This document shows, piece after piece, positions 14,826 to 24,147 of a DNA stretch of 64,000 bases (positions are counted from its first letter, which is position 1; every line of letters begins with the position of its first letter). The position numbers were made by a program, and so were the translations under genes. Location of the stretch: assembly GCF_000682775.1 (NCBI RefSeq), contig NZ_AWFI01000003.1:31804-95803 (forward strand), read 5' to 3'. Origin of the DNA: Hyphomonas sp. L-53-1-40 (GTDB taxonomy: Bacteria > Pseudomonadota > Alphaproteobacteria > Caulobacterales > Hyphomonadaceae). The notes below the pieces were generated by a model. That model made no database searches, was not told the origin of the DNA, and was given only the letters and a program-made list of their open reading frames with translations.

Positions 14826-15802
14826 CCCAGCGGGTCGCAGCGACGCTCATATTCCGCAACCGCCTCCGGCATCCATTTCCGGAAATTTTCGGCACGTGTC
14901 TCGGATGCCGGATGTGTCGACATCCACTCCGGTGGACGCTGGCCACCGCCAATCTGGCCCATCCGCTCCCAAAGATCTGGCGCTTCGCGGGGGTCGTAAC
15001 AGGCGCGCACCAGCAGATCGAGCCCGATCTTGTCGGCTTCCGTCTCGTGCTTGCGCGAATAGGCGAGCATGCCACCCTGGGCCGCGATGCCGAAAGCCTG
15101 CATGATGGCGCGTTGTTGGGAGGCGTCCATGTCGCCAAGGCCAACGCCAACAGCGATTTGCCCGAACTGGACGATACGTTGCTGGCTGACCCGCTCAGCG
15201 CCATGATGGGCCAGGGCATGGCCAATCTCATGCCCCATCACCACAGCCAACTTGTCGAGATCGCTAATATCCTCGGCGTCGACCTTGCCATCATAGTTTC
15301 CTGTGATGTCGAGAATGCCAGTATAGATAGCAACATACCCACCCGGCAGGCAGAAAGCATTCGGTGTGTCAGAGTCGACCACATAATAGGTCCAGTCAAA
15401 CTGGTCGGCCACCGGGGTAAAGGAAGCGCCTTGGCGCAAGAGATCCTGTTCCAGCTCGACTGCGGCGCGCTGGAGGCGTGCGCCGATCTCTCGAACGGCC
15501 TGAGTGTATTCAGCCTCTGTGCCGTCGCAATTGTTGCCATCTGCGCACAGGACTTCATTCCCCTGCTGCTGCTCCTGATTCAGTATCTGGACATAGGATT
15601 GCTGACCCAGCTCCACCTCTTTTTCGATCGAGACTGTGTTGAGCTGTTTGCGGCCCGAGAACGGCACTTCGGTCTGATTGGCTTGCCAATAAAGGAACAG
15701 CAGGAACAAGCCGACAAGGATCAGGCTGAACCGGCTGCGCAGGAGGCCACCAATCCCGCTGCTGCGGGTCTTGTGGCCATAGGCGTGTCGCGGCAGGCGC
15801 AT
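14822..15802 (-). CDS. M48 family metalloprotease
   Basis: A 326-residue zinc peptidase, probably envelope-bound. There is one N-terminal membrane segment (FSLILVGLFLLFLYW), then the catalytic motif HEIGH (VVMGHEIGHALAHHG) and the third ligand in KHETEADKIGLDLL, with NAFCLPGGYVAIYTGIL before it, as in Oma1/BepA/LoiP-like peptidases of membrane quality control. The ATG at 15802 has GGAGA six bases upstream, better than the TTG at 15808. Several Cys residues (LCADGNNCDG) suggest a disulfide in the periplasmic part. Confidence 0.88.
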   Translation of the reverse strand: MRLPRHAYGHKTRSSGIGGLLRSRFSLILVGLFLLFLYWQANQTEVPFSGRKQLNTVSIEKEVELGQQSYVQILNQEQQQGNEVLCADGNNCDGTEAEYTQAVREIGARLQRAAVELEQDLLRQGASFTPVADQFDWTYYVVDSDTPNAFCLPGGYVAIYTGILDITGNYDGKVDAEDISDLDKLAVVMGHEIGHALAHHGAERVSQQRIVQFGQIAVGVGLGDMDASQQRAIMQAFGIAAQGGMLAYSRKHETEADKIGLDLLVRACYDPREAPDLWERMGQIGGGQRPPEWMSTHPASETRAENFRKWMPEAVAEYERRCDPLG

Positions 15803-15823
15803 GGGCAATCTCCGTCAAATCTG

Positions 15824-15846
15824 CTTGGTAAACCGTTTAAACCAAG
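15824..15846. promoter_or_regulatory. palindromic site, possible operator
   Basis: CTTGGT (15824-15829) and ACCAAG (15841-15846) flank AAACCGTTTAA, which is itself close to palindromic. It lies 22 bases upstream of the M48 start and 66 bases before the MBL gene. The overall look (TGGTAAACCGTTTA) recalls LacI-family operators. No regulator gene is adjacent. Confidence 0.25.
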
Positions 15847-15911
15847 ACCCGTCGCAAGGGAAAGCACGCTTACACCTTCACGCGGAGCCATCCGGACGCT
15901 ATTTCTGAGGC

Positions 15912-16646
15912 ATGACAGACCAAGCTCCCCAGCCAAAGCTCGAAATCCGCATCATTCCCGTGACGCCGCTGCAACAGAACACGTCAATGATCTGGTCCAC
16001 AGACACAATGGAAGGTGTCTTCATCGACCCAGGCGGCGAAGTCGACAAATTGATGGGCGCAGCAGAGCAGTTCGGTGTGAAAATCATCGGCGTCTGGCTG
16101 ACCCACGGCCATCTGGATCATGCTGGCGCGGCCACCGAAGTGTCGGAGCGCACGGGCTGCCCGATCATTGGGCCCCACGAGGACGATCAGTGGCTGCTGG
16201 ATGAACTGGAAGCCCAAGGCGCCAAATACGGCATCACTGATGGCCGCAATGTGACCCCGGACAAGTATCTTCATGATGGCGACGAGTTGGAGCTGTCTGG
16301 TACAAAATTCGGCGTCGCACACTGTCCAGGCCATACGCCGGGCCATGTTGTGATCTATCAGAAAGAAGGCGCGCTCGCTTTCGTTGGCGACGTCCTGTTC
16401 AAGGGCTCAATCGGCCGGACCGATTTCCCGCGCGGGAACCATCAGCAGCTGATCGATTCGATCACCGGCAAGCTCTGGCCGCTCGGCGATGAAATGCGGT
16501 TCGTACCGGGTCATGGTCCTCTGTCCACGTTTGGCCAGGAGCGTCAAAGCAATCCGTTCGTGGCGGATTCGATCACCGGGTACCAGGGCGCCGCGAAGCA
16601 GGATGCCAGCTCGACCGACCAGAAACTTGCCAAGCGCTGGAGCTGA
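15912..16646 (+). CDS. MBL fold metallo-hydrolase (glyoxalase II-like)
   Basis: A 244-residue metallo-beta-lactamase-fold hydrolase. The metal motif LTHGHLDHAG, HCPGHTPGHVV, GDVLFKGSIGRTD and FVPGHGPLSTFG give the full His/Asp ligand set. The GRTDFPRG segment is typical of the YcbL-type hydroxyacylglutathione hydrolase group, which cleaves S-lactoylglutathione or related thioesters. The ATG at 15912 follows a GAGG. The C-terminal 25 residues are polar and extend past the core. Confidence 0.88.
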   Translation: MTDQAPQPKLEIRIIPVTPLQQNTSMIWSTDTMEGVFIDPGGEVDKLMGAAEQFGVKIIGVWLTHGHLDHAGAATEVSERTGCPIIGPHEDDQWLLDELEAQGAKYGITDGRNVTPDKYLHDGDELELSGTKFGVAHCPGHTPGHVVIYQKEGALAFVGDVLFKGSIGRTDFPRGNHQQLIDSITGKLWPLGDEMRFVPGHGPLSTFGQERQSNPFVADSITGYQGAAKQDASSTDQKLAKRWS

Positions 16647-16689
16647 GCGGCAAACGGCATTACCATCCCGTAAGCCTCTGAATTCCAAC

Positions 16690-16714
16690 GGAACCAAGCC
16701 ATCAAGGAGACGTT
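16690..16714 (+). promoter_or_regulatory. EcfG/SigT-type promoter (exact match)
   Basis: GGAAC (16690-16694), exactly 16 bases, CGTT (16711-16714): an exact match to the alphaproteobacterial general-stress consensus GGAAC-N16-CGTT. It ends 32 bases before the ATG of the glycine-zipper lipoprotein, with a GGAAAGGA ribosome site in between. The GGAACCAAGCCA part is also shared with the candidate small-RNA promoter at 3091-3067. Confidence 0.75.
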
Positions 16715-16746
16715 TCTGACCCGTACACAACGGAAAGGAATGTCCC

Positions 16747-17085
16747 ATGACCGCTTATCTGAAACTCGCCGCGATTGGTGCCAGCGCCTTCGCTCTGGCT
16801 GCCTGCACTCAAACCGGCACCACGGAACGCAACGCTGCCTATGGCGCTGCTGCTGGCGCAGCCGCAGGTGCCGTGATCGGCAATAATGTCGGCGATGGCG
16901 ACGCACAACGCGGGGCCGCGATTGGCGCCGTTCTGGGCGGTACTGCTGGCGCAGCAAAGGGCTGCACGGAGTCGGAAGACTGCGACATGCCTGGCGTCAA
17001 AGATCAGGCTGACGAAAAAGATGCGGATGGCGATGGTCGCGCTGACATCTATGACCGCTATCCCTATGACAGCTCGCGCTGGTAA
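16747..17085 (+). CDS. glycine-zipper lipoprotein, stress-type
   Basis: A 112-residue lipoprotein. The signal peptide ends in a lipobox (ALAAC, Cys20). A glycine zipper follows (AYGAAAGAAAGAVIGNNVG and AAIGAVLGGTAGAAKG), which packs as membrane-embedded helices in OmpA-associated and osmotically induced lipoproteins. The tail has two Cys (GCTESEDCDMPG) and an Asp-rich calcium-binding-like stretch (DADGDGRADIYDRYPYD). The exact EcfG promoter upstream places it in the general stress response (inference). A strong terminator follows. Confidence 0.82.
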   Translation: MTAYLKLAAIGASAFALAACTQTGTTERNAAYGAAAGAAAGAVIGNNVGDGDAQRGAAIGAVLGGTAGAAKGCTESEDCDMPGVKDQADEKDADGDGRADIYDRYPYDSSRW

Positions 17086-17111
17086 GCAGCCGAGGCACTA
17101 AAGTGATGGTG

Positions 17112-17145
17112 AGCCCCGCATCCATTGGATGCGGGGCTTTGTCTT
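17112..17145 (+). terminator. Rho-independent terminator
   Basis: A perfect 12-bp stem AGCCCCGCATCC/GGATGCGGGGCT (17112-17123 with 17127-17138), a three-base loop and TTTGTCTTT. It ends the lipoprotein gene. Confidence 0.9.
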
Positions 17146-17197
17146 TCGCGGCACAGTTTCGCCGCCAAATCACCCCGGTCTCTCCCCGTCCAAAATC

Positions 17198-17222
17198 GGA
17201 ACGCCCTGCGCGACAACGCGTT
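17198..17222 (+). promoter_or_regulatory. EcfG/SigT-type promoter (exact match)
   Basis: GGAAC (17198-17202), 16 bases, CGTT (17219-17222), again an exact general-stress consensus. The ATG at 17256 follows 33 bases later behind AGGAGA. It begins about 50 bases after the terminator of the preceding stress-type gene, so the two genes are separately promoted members of the same presumed regulon. Confidence 0.7.
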
Positions 17223-17255
17223 TCCCTTTTACCTATGTTAGACAGGAGAGACTTC

Positions 17256-17717
17256 ATGGGACGGGTAACGCCCCTTAACAAAACTGCTTCAGACGACCCG
17301 TGGATTGCGCCAGATGATCGCGCGATCCGTGAAAGGATCCGCGCCTGGTACAGCTGTTGGCCGCAAGGCCATGCCGACCGAGAAGCCATACCCCTCACAG
17401 GCTCTGGGTGTATCCGCCTGCTTAGTGATTTTGGCAGCGACGTCGCGATAAGCCAAAACCTTGCCCAGTATCGTCAGCTGTGGCAGCCGGTTTTGGAAGA
17501 CACGTTCAAGCGCTGGCATATCAGCATCGTATCCGCAATCAATTTGCGCCGCACCCAAGGCATGGCCGCCGCAAACTTCTTCACCGAGCTGAGCGGCATC
17601 ACCCATGAAGACGGGGTGATGAACCAGACGCAGGCAGTTTCTCAGATCTGGGAGAAAATCACAGGTGGTTGGCACCTGGTTCATGAGCATTCGACTGTCC
17701 ATAATGGAGCGCTCTGA
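17256..17717 (+). CDS. SnoaL/NTF2-like protein
   Basis: A 153-residue product starting at the ATG at 17256 (MGRVTPLNKTASDDPWIAPD), which has AGGAGA seven bases upstream; longer readings would run into the promoter and terminator. The layout is an N-terminal helix (DRAIRERIRAWYSCW), a middle part (QYRQLWQPVLEDTF) and long C-terminal strands (HISIVSAINLRRTQGMAAAN, QIWEKITGGWHLVHEHSTV), as in the cone-shaped NTF2/DUF4440 fold. In this family such proteins are ligand-binding or act as small enzymes; no catalytic set is evident. The EcfG promoter suggests stress induction. Confidence 0.65.
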   Translation: MGRVTPLNKTASDDPWIAPDDRAIRERIRAWYSCWPQGHADREAIPLTGSGCIRLLSDFGSDVAISQNLAQYRQLWQPVLEDTFKRWHISIVSAINLRRTQGMAAANFFTELSGITHEDGVMNQTQAVSQIWEKITGGWHLVHEHSTVHNGAL

Positions 17718-17843
17718 GCTTGCAGCCTGATCGCCTCGCGACAGTCAATTGCAGCTAATAACGGAAACCCACCCCTTTAGTCTTGCCCCCGCCCCCGACT
17801 CCCAGCTATGGAGCAGCCGTTTGGCCGGTAGGAGAAAAGCAAC

Positions 17844-20800
17844 ATGCCGAAGCGCACGGATATCCGCTCTATCCTGGTTATTGGTGCCGGTCCGATCATC
17901 ATCGGGCAGGCTTGCGAATTCGACTATTCCGGCGTGCAGGCGATCAAAGCGCTGAAAAGCGAAGGCTACCGGGTGATCCTGGTCAATTCGAACCCGGCAA
18001 CGATCATGACCGATCCGGAGCTCGCTGACGCAACCTATATCGAGCCCATCCTGCCGGAAGTTGTCGAAAAGATTATCGAGGCGGAAAAGCCGGATGCCCT
18101 GCTCCCGACCATGGGTGGCCAGACCGCACTCAATTGCGCGCTGGACCTCCACTATGCCGGCATCCTCGAAAAGCATGGCGTGGAGCTGATCGGCGCAAAG
18201 GCCGAAGCCATCGAGATGGCCGAAGACCGCAAGCTGTTCCGCGAAGCGATGGATCGGCTCGGTCTCGAAAATCCCCGCGCCGCCATCATCGCGTCTCCGA
18301 AGAATGAAGACGGCAAATATGATCGGATCGAAGGCCTGAAGCGCGCCATGGCCGCGCTGGACGAAGTTGGCCTGCCCGCCATCATCCGCCCGGCCTTCAC
18401 GCTCGGCGGCACCGGTGGCGGCGTTGCGTACAATGTCGAAGAGTATGAAGAAATTTGCCGGTCCGGTCTTGCTGCCTCCCCCATGGCGCAGATCCTGGTC
18501 GATGAAAGCCTGCTGGGCTGGAAAGAATACGAGATGGAAGTGGTCCGCGACACAGCGGACAATGCCATCATTATCTGTGCCATCGAGAATATAGACCCGA
18601 TGGGCGTCCATACTGGCGACTCCATCACGGTCGCGCCGGCGCTGACGCTGACCGACAAGGAATACCAGGTCATGCGGAACGCCTCGATCGCGGTGCTCCG
18701 CGAGATTGGCGTAGAGACGGGCGGATCTAACGTCCAGTTCGCGGTCAACCCCGCGGATGGCCGCCTCGTCGTGATTGAGATGAACCCGCGTGTGTCGCGC
18801 TCCTCTGCGCTTGCCTCGAAAGCCACCGGTTTCCCGATTGCCAAGATCGCCGCAAAACTGGCCGTGGGATACACGCTCGATGAACTTGACAATGACATCA
18901 CAGGTGTCACCCCTGCCTCGTTCGAACCGACAATTGACTATGTTGTCACCAAGATACCGCGCTTTGCCTTCGAGAAGTACAAGGGCGCCGACCCCGTACT
19001 GACCACGGCGATGAAATCCGTCGGCGAAGCCATGGCGATTGGTCGCTCATTCCAGGAAAGTCTGCAGAAGGCCCTGTGCTCATTGGAGACCGGCCTGTCC
19101 GGGCTTGATGATATCGCATTCGACACAGAAGCTGATTTGCGCACGGCGCTCGGCGTGCCGACACAGGACCGCTTGCGCGTAGTGGCGCAAGCCCTGCGTC
19201 AGGGTCTATCCGTGGACGAAGTTCATCAAATCACCTCTATCGACAAATGGTTCCTGCGCCAGATCGCGGAACTGATGGAGGTTGAAGCTGGCATCCTGAA
19301 GGATGGCCTGCCTGACGACCATGAAGGCATGCTGCGCCTGAAGATGCTCGGCTTCTCTGACAAGCGCCTCGGCAAGCTGGCCGGCAAGGGCGAAGCGGAA
19401 ATCCGCAATGCACGCCACGGCCTCGGCGTGCGCCCGGTCTACAAACGTATCGATACATGCGCAGCCGAGTTTGCCGCGAAGACCCCCTACCTTTACTCCA
19501 CCTATGAACAGCCTGTGTTTGGCGCCGACGAAGCGGAATGCGAAGCCCTCCCATCAGACCGCAACAAGGCGATCATCCTTGGGGGCGGCCCCAACCGGAT
19601 CGGTCAGGGCATCGAGTTTGACTATTGCTGCTGTCATGCCGCATTCGCGATGGATGACATCGGCATCGAGTCCATCATGGTCAATTGCAATCCGGAAACG
19701 GTGTCCACGGACTATGACACATCTGACCGGCTCTATTTCGAGCCGTTGACGGAAGAACATGTCCTGGAGATTATCCACAAAGAGCAATCGGCCGGCACGC
19801 TGAACGGGGTGATCGTACAATTCGGCGGCCAGACGCCGCTGAAACTCGCCAACACGCTTGACCAGGAAAACGTGCCAATTCTTGGCACCAGCCCGGCCTC
19901 CATCGACCTCGCCGAAGACCGTGAGCAATTTGCGGCCCTGCTCGATGATCTCGGCATCCAGCAAGCGCCATCCCGCACGGCCCGCTCTGTCGAAGAAGCC
20001 GAAGTCAAAGCCAACGAGATCGGGTATCCGGTCATGCTGCGACCGTCCTTTGTGCTGGGCGGCCGGGCCATGGAAATCGCCCGCAATGATGAAGACCTGC
20101 GTAAATTCGCGGCCGAAGCCCTGAGCGTCGCCAAGGATTCCGGTGATGCGTCGCTGTTCATTGACCGGTATTTGTCCGATGCGATTGAAGTGGATGTGGA
20201 CGCTCTGTGCGATGGCGAGAATGTGCACGTCGCCGGCATCATGGAACATATCGAAGAAGCAGGCGTCCATTCGGGCGATTCTGCCTGTGCCCTGCCGCCC
20301 TATACGCTTTCGCCTGCACTGCAGGGGCGCTTGGCCGAGCAAACGATCGCCCTTGCCCGCGCCTTGAAAGTACGCGGCCTGATCAACATTCAATTTGCCG
20401 TCAAGGATGATGAAATTTACGTGCTGGAAGCCAATCCCCGCGCCAGCCGGACTGTGCCTTTCGTTGCAAAAGCTGTTGGTGCCCCGATTGCCGGAATTGC
20501 GGCGAAGGTAATGGCGGGCATGAGCCTAACAGAATTCGACCTGACCCAAGCCAATCCGCGGCGCGTGGCGGTGAAAGAAGCCGTGTTCCCATTCGCCCGT
20601 TTCCCCGGTGTGGACCCGCAACTCGGGCCGGAGATGCGCTCGACCGGCGAAGTCATGGGTTGGGATGATGATTTCGGCATGGCCTTCTTGAAAAGCCAGC
20701 TTGGCGTCGGAGTCCATCTTCCAGACTCAGGAACGGTATTCGTGTCTCTGCGGGATTCCGACAAGAAGACCATCGTTCCAGCGATTCGAAAGCTTACGGA

Positions 20801-21116
20801 GTTCGGATTTTCGATCCTCGCCACCGCCGGGACCGCAGCCTTTCTGGAGGGTGAAGGCCTGAAAGTGAGCCGGATCAACAAGGTTCTGGAAGGCCAGCCG
20901 CACATTCTGGACGCCATGATCAATGGCAATGTACAATTGGTGTTCAATACGACCGAAGGTGCAGCATCGCTTGCAGATTCAGCATCCATTCGCCGGACGG
21001 CCGTAAACCGGAAGATTCCGTATTTCACAACTCTGGCCTCCTCAATTGCCTCGGTACAGGCCATTGAAAGCATGAAAGACCGGGAAATCTCGGTGCGCGC
21101 CTTGCAATCGGCCTGA
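17844..21116 (+). CDS. carB: carbamoyl-phosphate synthase large subunit
   Basis: A 1090-residue subunit making carbamoyl phosphate from bicarbonate, ATP and ammonia delivered by CarA, for arginine and pyrimidine synthesis. Two homologous halves are clear: [20 protein letters not shown] at the start and [19 protein letters not shown] in the second half, each with an ATP-grasp domain ([12 protein letters not shown] and [29 protein letters not shown] and [18 protein letters not shown]). The MGS-like allosteric domain closes the protein ([17 protein letters not shown]). AGGAG stands before the ATG. carA is not in the window, so the subunits are either separated or carA lies elsewhere. Confidence 0.97.
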   Translation: MPKRTDIRSILVIGAGPIIIGQACEFDYSGVQAIKALKSEGYRVILVNSNPATIMTDPELADATYIEPILPEVVEKIIEAEKPDALLPTMGGQTALNCALDLHYAGILEKHGVELIGAKAEAIEMAEDRKLFREAMDRLGLENPRAAIIASPKNEDGKYDRIEGLKRAMAALDEVGLPAIIRPAFTLGGTGGGVAYNVEEYEEICRSGLAASPMAQILVDESLLGWKEYEMEVVRDTADNAIIICAIENIDPMGVHTGDSITVAPALTLTDKEYQVMRNASIAVLREIGVETGGSNVQFAVNPADGRLVVIEMNPRVSRSSALASKATGFPIAKIAAKLAVGYTLDELDNDITGVTPASFEPTIDYVVTKIPRFAFEKYKGADPVLTTAMKSVGEAMAIGRSFQESLQKALCSLETGLSGLDDIAFDTEADLRTALGVPTQDRLRVVAQALRQGLSVDEVHQITSIDKWFLRQIAELMEVEAGILKDGLPDDHEGMLRLKMLGFSDKRLGKLAGKGEAEIRNARHGLGVRPVYKRIDTCAAEFAAKTPYLYSTYEQPVFGADEAECEALPSDRNKAIILGGGPNRIGQGIEFDYCCCHAAFAMDDIGIESIMVNCNPETVSTDYDTSDRLYFEPLTEEHVLEIIHKEQSAGTLNGVIVQFGGQTPLKLANTLDQENVPILGTSPASIDLAEDREQFAALLDDLGIQQAPSRTARSVEEAEVKANEIGYPVMLRPSFVLGGRAMEIARNDEDLRKFAAEALSVAKDSGDASLFIDRYLSDAIEVDVDALCDGENVHVAGIMEHIEEAGVHSGDSACALPPYTLSPALQGRLAEQTIALARALKVRGLINIQFAVKDDEIYVLEANPRASRTVPFVAKAVGAPIAGIAAKVMAGMSLTEFDLTQANPRRVAVKEAVFPFARFPGVDPQLGPEMRSTGEVMGWDDDFGMAFLKSQLGVGVHLPDSGTVFVSLRDSDKKTIVPAIRKLTEFGFSILATAGTAAFLEGEGLKVSRINKVLEGQPHILDAMINGNVQLVFNTTEGAASLADSASIRRTAVNRKIPYFTTLASSIASVQAIESMKDREISVRALQSA

Positions 21117-21183
21117 TCAGCCCCACTTGACGCCATTACCAATTAAGACAACGATTTTGCCGCCAACAATAGAGGTGACACAG

Positions 21184-21657
21184 ATGGAACGCATTCCCAT
21201 GACCGCTGAAGGCCATGCTGCGCTTCAGTCAGAACTTAAGACGCTGAAATCCATTGAGCGCCCGAATATTATCGCGGCGATCGCGGAAGCGCGCGCGCAT
21301 GGTGATCTGTCCGAAAACGCTGAATATCACGCTGCCAAGGAGAAGCAGAGCTTCATCGAAGGCCGCATCGCCGAGATCGATGACAAGCTTGCCCGCGCGG
21401 ACGTGATCGACGTCTCCAAGCTGGGTGGCAGCAAGGTGCGCTTTGGCGCGACTGTGACTCTGATTGATGTCGATACGGAAGAAGAGAGCACGTACAAGAT
21501 CGTTGGCGAAGACGAAGCCAATGTGAAGGACGGCAAGATCTCCGTCACCTCGCCAATTGCTCGTGCAATGATCGGCAAGGAAGAAGGCGACGAAGCCGAA
21601 GTGGCCGCCCCATCCGGAGCGCGCGCTTACGAAGTTGCCAAGGTCGAGTACCTGTAA
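21184..21657 (+). CDS. greA: transcription elongation factor GreA
   Basis: A 157-residue factor that rescues backtracked RNA polymerase by stimulating transcript cleavage. The N-terminal coiled coil ([20 protein letters not shown]) carries the tip motif [20 protein letters not shown] with the acidic residues that coordinate the active-site metal. The C-terminal FKBP-like domain is complete ([13 protein letters not shown] to YEVAKVEYL). The ATG at 21184 follows GAGG; the upstream in-frame ATG would add 19 non-family residues. It lies 67 bases after carB, as in several alphaproteobacteria, and abuts the ELM1-like gene. Confidence 0.95.
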   Translation: MERIPMTAEGHAALQSELKTLKSIERPNIIAAIAEARAHGDLSENAEYHAAKEKQSFIEGRIAEIDDKLARADVIDVSKLGGSKVRFGATVTLIDVDTEEESTYKIVGEDEANVKDGKISVTSPIARAMIGKEEGDEAEVAAPSGARAYEVAKVEYL

Positions 21658-22737
21658 ATGGCAGAGGCGGGGTCGCTCGGACCATCCGTCTGGGCGGTCT
21701 CGGACGGCCGCGCAGGCAATGCTGCTCAGGTTCGCGCAGTGCTGCAGGCACTGGGTGATACGCGGCGATGGATTCAGATTGCTCACATTAATGGTGAATC
21801 GCACCGCTCCGAACCTCTGACGCTGAGCCCACGCTTGCCGTGGACCCTGTTGCCTGCGGACAAATGGCCGTCTCCCCTGGCTTCACTGCCGAAGAATCAG
21901 CGCGACCTGCTATCGCCTCCGTGGCCAACGATCTGGATTGCTGCGGGCCGTCGTTCAGCTGCCCTGACTCGTGCCGTGCGGGAACTGTCCGGCGGAAAAA
22001 CGCTGACAGTCCAAATCCTCGACCCAAGGATTCCCTCAGAAAACTTCGACCTTCTGGTCACGCCGGCGCATGACGAGACAAACGGCCCGAATGTCATTCA
22101 GACGATCGGTTCGCCATCCTATTTTGCCCCTGATCTGATCGAAGATGCGGGCCAATCCTTTGCCGATCTGGCCGACGAGCGCAACAAGAGCGCGATCGTC
22201 ATTCTGGGGGGGAACTCCCGCACACATACATTTACCGATTCTGCTGCCGAGCGTCTTGAATCCCAGCTTCGCATCCTGGCGGGGCAAGGCTGGCGTCTGC
22301 GGATCACAACATCGCGCCGCACGCCTGTGCCGATTGTATCCAGGTTCCGTTCGATGGCGGATGAAGTCGGAGCCCGATTCTGGGCCGGCCCGGAAGATGG
22401 CGACAATCCCTATCTCGCATGGCTGGTTTTTTCCGATTGCGCCATCGTGACAGAGGACAGTGCCAACATGTTGTCCGATGCGGCCTGGCATGATTTGCCA
22501 ATCCACATCGCGCGTCTGGAAGGTCGCTCCAAGAAATTCGACAGCTTGCACCAGAGCCTGATCGATCATGGCGCGGCTCGCTGGTTCGGAGGCACATTGG
22601 AAACATGGAGCTATCCGGCCCTGCGGGAAGCGGACCGGGTCGCCGATGCGATTGTCGAGAAGCTGCTGGCCCGCCATCCGCAGCCTGACATGGGCGGCGA
22701 TGACACCAAGGTCGCCCCGCCGGACTGGGTGGAATGA
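21658..22737 (+). CDS. ELM1/GtrOC1-like DUF1022 family protein
   Basis: A 359-residue protein starting at the base after the greA stop, so translation is probably coupled. The N-terminus VWAVSDGRAGNAAQVRAVLQ and the later VILGGNSRTHTFTDSAA, AIVTEDSANMLSDAAWHDLP and SLIDHGAARWFGG match the mitochondrial-fission ELM1-like family (DUF1022) common in alphaproteobacteria. The fold resembles GT-B glycosyltransferases, and the ED-S segment would lie at a nucleotide-sugar site. The bacterial role is unknown; envelope glycan work is plausible. Confidence 0.85.
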   Translation: MAEAGSLGPSVWAVSDGRAGNAAQVRAVLQALGDTRRWIQIAHINGESHRSEPLTLSPRLPWTLLPADKWPSPLASLPKNQRDLLSPPWPTIWIAAGRRSAALTRAVRELSGGKTLTVQILDPRIPSENFDLLVTPAHDETNGPNVIQTIGSPSYFAPDLIEDAGQSFADLADERNKSAIVILGGNSRTHTFTDSAAERLESQLRILAGQGWRLRITTSRRTPVPIVSRFRSMADEVGARFWAGPEDGDNPYLAWLVFSDCAIVTEDSANMLSDAAWHDLPIHIARLEGRSKKFDSLHQSLIDHGAARWFGGTLETWSYPALREADRVADAIVEKLLARHPQPDMGGDDTKVAPPDWVE

Positions 22738-22770
22738 GCCTGATACGGCTCCCCGCATGACCAGCACCCC

Positions 22771-23646
22771 GTGAAGCTGTTCGCGCTCACCCTTCTGACC
22801 ATGCTCGCCTTTGCGGCCAATTCGGTGCTCAACCGGCTGGCGCTGGCGGGCGGACTCATCGACCCGGCAAGCTTCGCCATCATTCGCCTGTTCAGCGGCG
22901 CACTCATCCTCGGCCTGATCGTTCTTTTGAGGTCGGCGGCCCGCCCTGCCCTCCTGTCGCCAAGGCGATGGTCCAGCGTAGCGGCCCTGCTCGCCTACAT
23001 GCTCGGCTTTTCCTTCGCCTATCTTTCTCTCGATACGGGCGTCGGGGCGCTGATCCTGTTCGGCGGGGTACAGATTACCATGTTCGCTGGCGCCTTGGTG
23101 GCGAAGGAGCATGTCCCCGCCCTGAAATGGGTCGGCGCACTGGTAGCGGCAGGGGGGCTCGCCTGGTTCCTGTGGCCGACGCAGGATACGCGGATCGACC
23201 CGGCCGGCGCTGCGCTGATGGGCATCGCTGCGCTCGGCTGGGGCATCTATTCGCTGATGGGACGCGGCGCAAAGAACGCCACCACTGAGACAGCGGCAAA
23301 TTTTGCGATAGCCGCCCCCTTCAGCCTGCTCGCCCTGTTTGCCACCACGCCACAGGTAGTGCCTCTGGGCATCCTGCTCGCCTGCCTGTCAGGCATGGTC
23401 ATGTCGGGCCTCGGCTATGCGCTCTGGTACGCCATCCTGCCCCGTCTCGCCTCGTCCACAGCAGCTGTCGCCCAACTCAGTGTGCCCGTCCTCGCCGCGC
23501 TGGGCGGGATTGCGTTGCTCGACGAGGAGTTGACATTACGCTTTGTCATGGCAGCTTTGGTCGTGCTGGGAGGCATCGGCCTGTCGGTCGTCTACAAACC
23601 CAGACGGTCCAGCAGGGATCTCGCCAGAACATCGGGCGACTCCTGA
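22771..23646 (+). CDS. EamA/DMT family transporter
   Basis: A 291-residue membrane protein with ten hydrophobic segments in two EamA repeats: the first begins FALTLLTMLAFAANSVLNRL and the second AALMGIAALGWGIYSLMGRG. The small conserved pieces (NRLAL, EELTLRFVMAALVVLGG) are those of drug/metabolite exporters. The GTG at 22771 is the start; the nearby ATG at 22757 runs into a stop after five codons. The substrate is not predictable. Its 3' end overlaps the kinase-like gene on the other strand by about 55 bases. Confidence 0.85.
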   Translation: MKLFALTLLTMLAFAANSVLNRLALAGGLIDPASFAIIRLFSGALILGLIVLLRSAARPALLSPRRWSSVAALLAYMLGFSFAYLSLDTGVGALILFGGVQITMFAGALVAKEHVPALKWVGALVAAGGLAWFLWPTQDTRIDPAGAALMGIAALGWGIYSLMGRGAKNATTETAANFAIAAPFSLLALFATTPQVVPLGILLACLSGMVMSGLGYALWYAILPRLASSTAAVAQLSVPVLAALGGIALLDEELTLRFVMAALVVLGGIGLSVVYKPRRSSRDLARTSGDS

Positions 23647-24143
23647 CTCGTATCCACCTCAAGATCATACTCAGCGCCGACGTGAACACGAGAAAATTGC
23701 CATCGCGCTTGCCCAATATCCCGGTCCCCGCGCGCAACCTCCCGTGCCTCTGCCACCTCGAGCGCAGAATGAACGCCTACAAAGACCGGCTGATGGTTGT
23801 TCAGCAGGCGTCGGTATTCCTGTTGCTCTCCATCCCCCATCCAGACATCATCGACAATCAGGTCAAGTCCGGCCTCAGCCATAGCCGCCACTGACCGGCG
23901 CATGCCATCCATGAGGCGCTTTCCAAAGGGGCCCGTTTCCACGCTCACCTCGGGAGGAGTTAATCCCTCGACGGGAAGGAAGACAAAGCCGTCCGCATGG
24001 TCCTTCAGCCACCCAGGCTGCATATTGAGAAAGTCATCCATCTGAACATGCAGGAATGGGCGTAACGCAGCCTCCTGAATTGCGCGAGCAAGAGAGGTCT
24101 TTCCAGCGCTCGTTGTTCCATTCAGGATGACTACGAGCGCCAT
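23592..24143 (-). CDS. chloramphenicol phosphotransferase-like kinase
   Basis: A 183-residue P-loop kinase. The Walker A motif is GTTSAGKTS, followed by LARAIQEAALRPFLHVQMDD, LDLIVDDVWMGDG and VFVGVHSALEVAEAREVARG, with the repeated RGDR..G.A lid. The CPT family includes chloramphenicol 3-O-phosphotransferase of Streptomyces, but most members act on unknown small molecules, so resistance should not be assumed. I use the ATG at 24143, four bases after the mnmA stop; an ATG at 24170 would overlap mnmA. It is the second gene of an operon with mnmA. Confidence 0.82.
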   Translation of the reverse strand: MALVVILNGTTSAGKTSLARAIQEAALRPFLHVQMDDFLNMQPGWLKDHADGFVFLPVEGLTPPEVSVETGPFGKRLMDGMRRSVAAMAEAGLDLIVDDVWMGDGEQQEYRRLLNNHQPVFVGVHSALEVAEAREVARGDRDIGQARWQFSRVHVGAEYDLEVDTSQESPDVLARSLLDRLGL

Positions 24144-24147
24144 GACG

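Noticed and set aside
17745..21142. Several long frames antisense to carB
   Set aside because: Shadows of carB, which is complete in its own frame.
23592..24143. Chloramphenicol resistance gene
   Set aside because: Only the kinase family fits; most members have other or unknown substrates, so no resistance is claimed.
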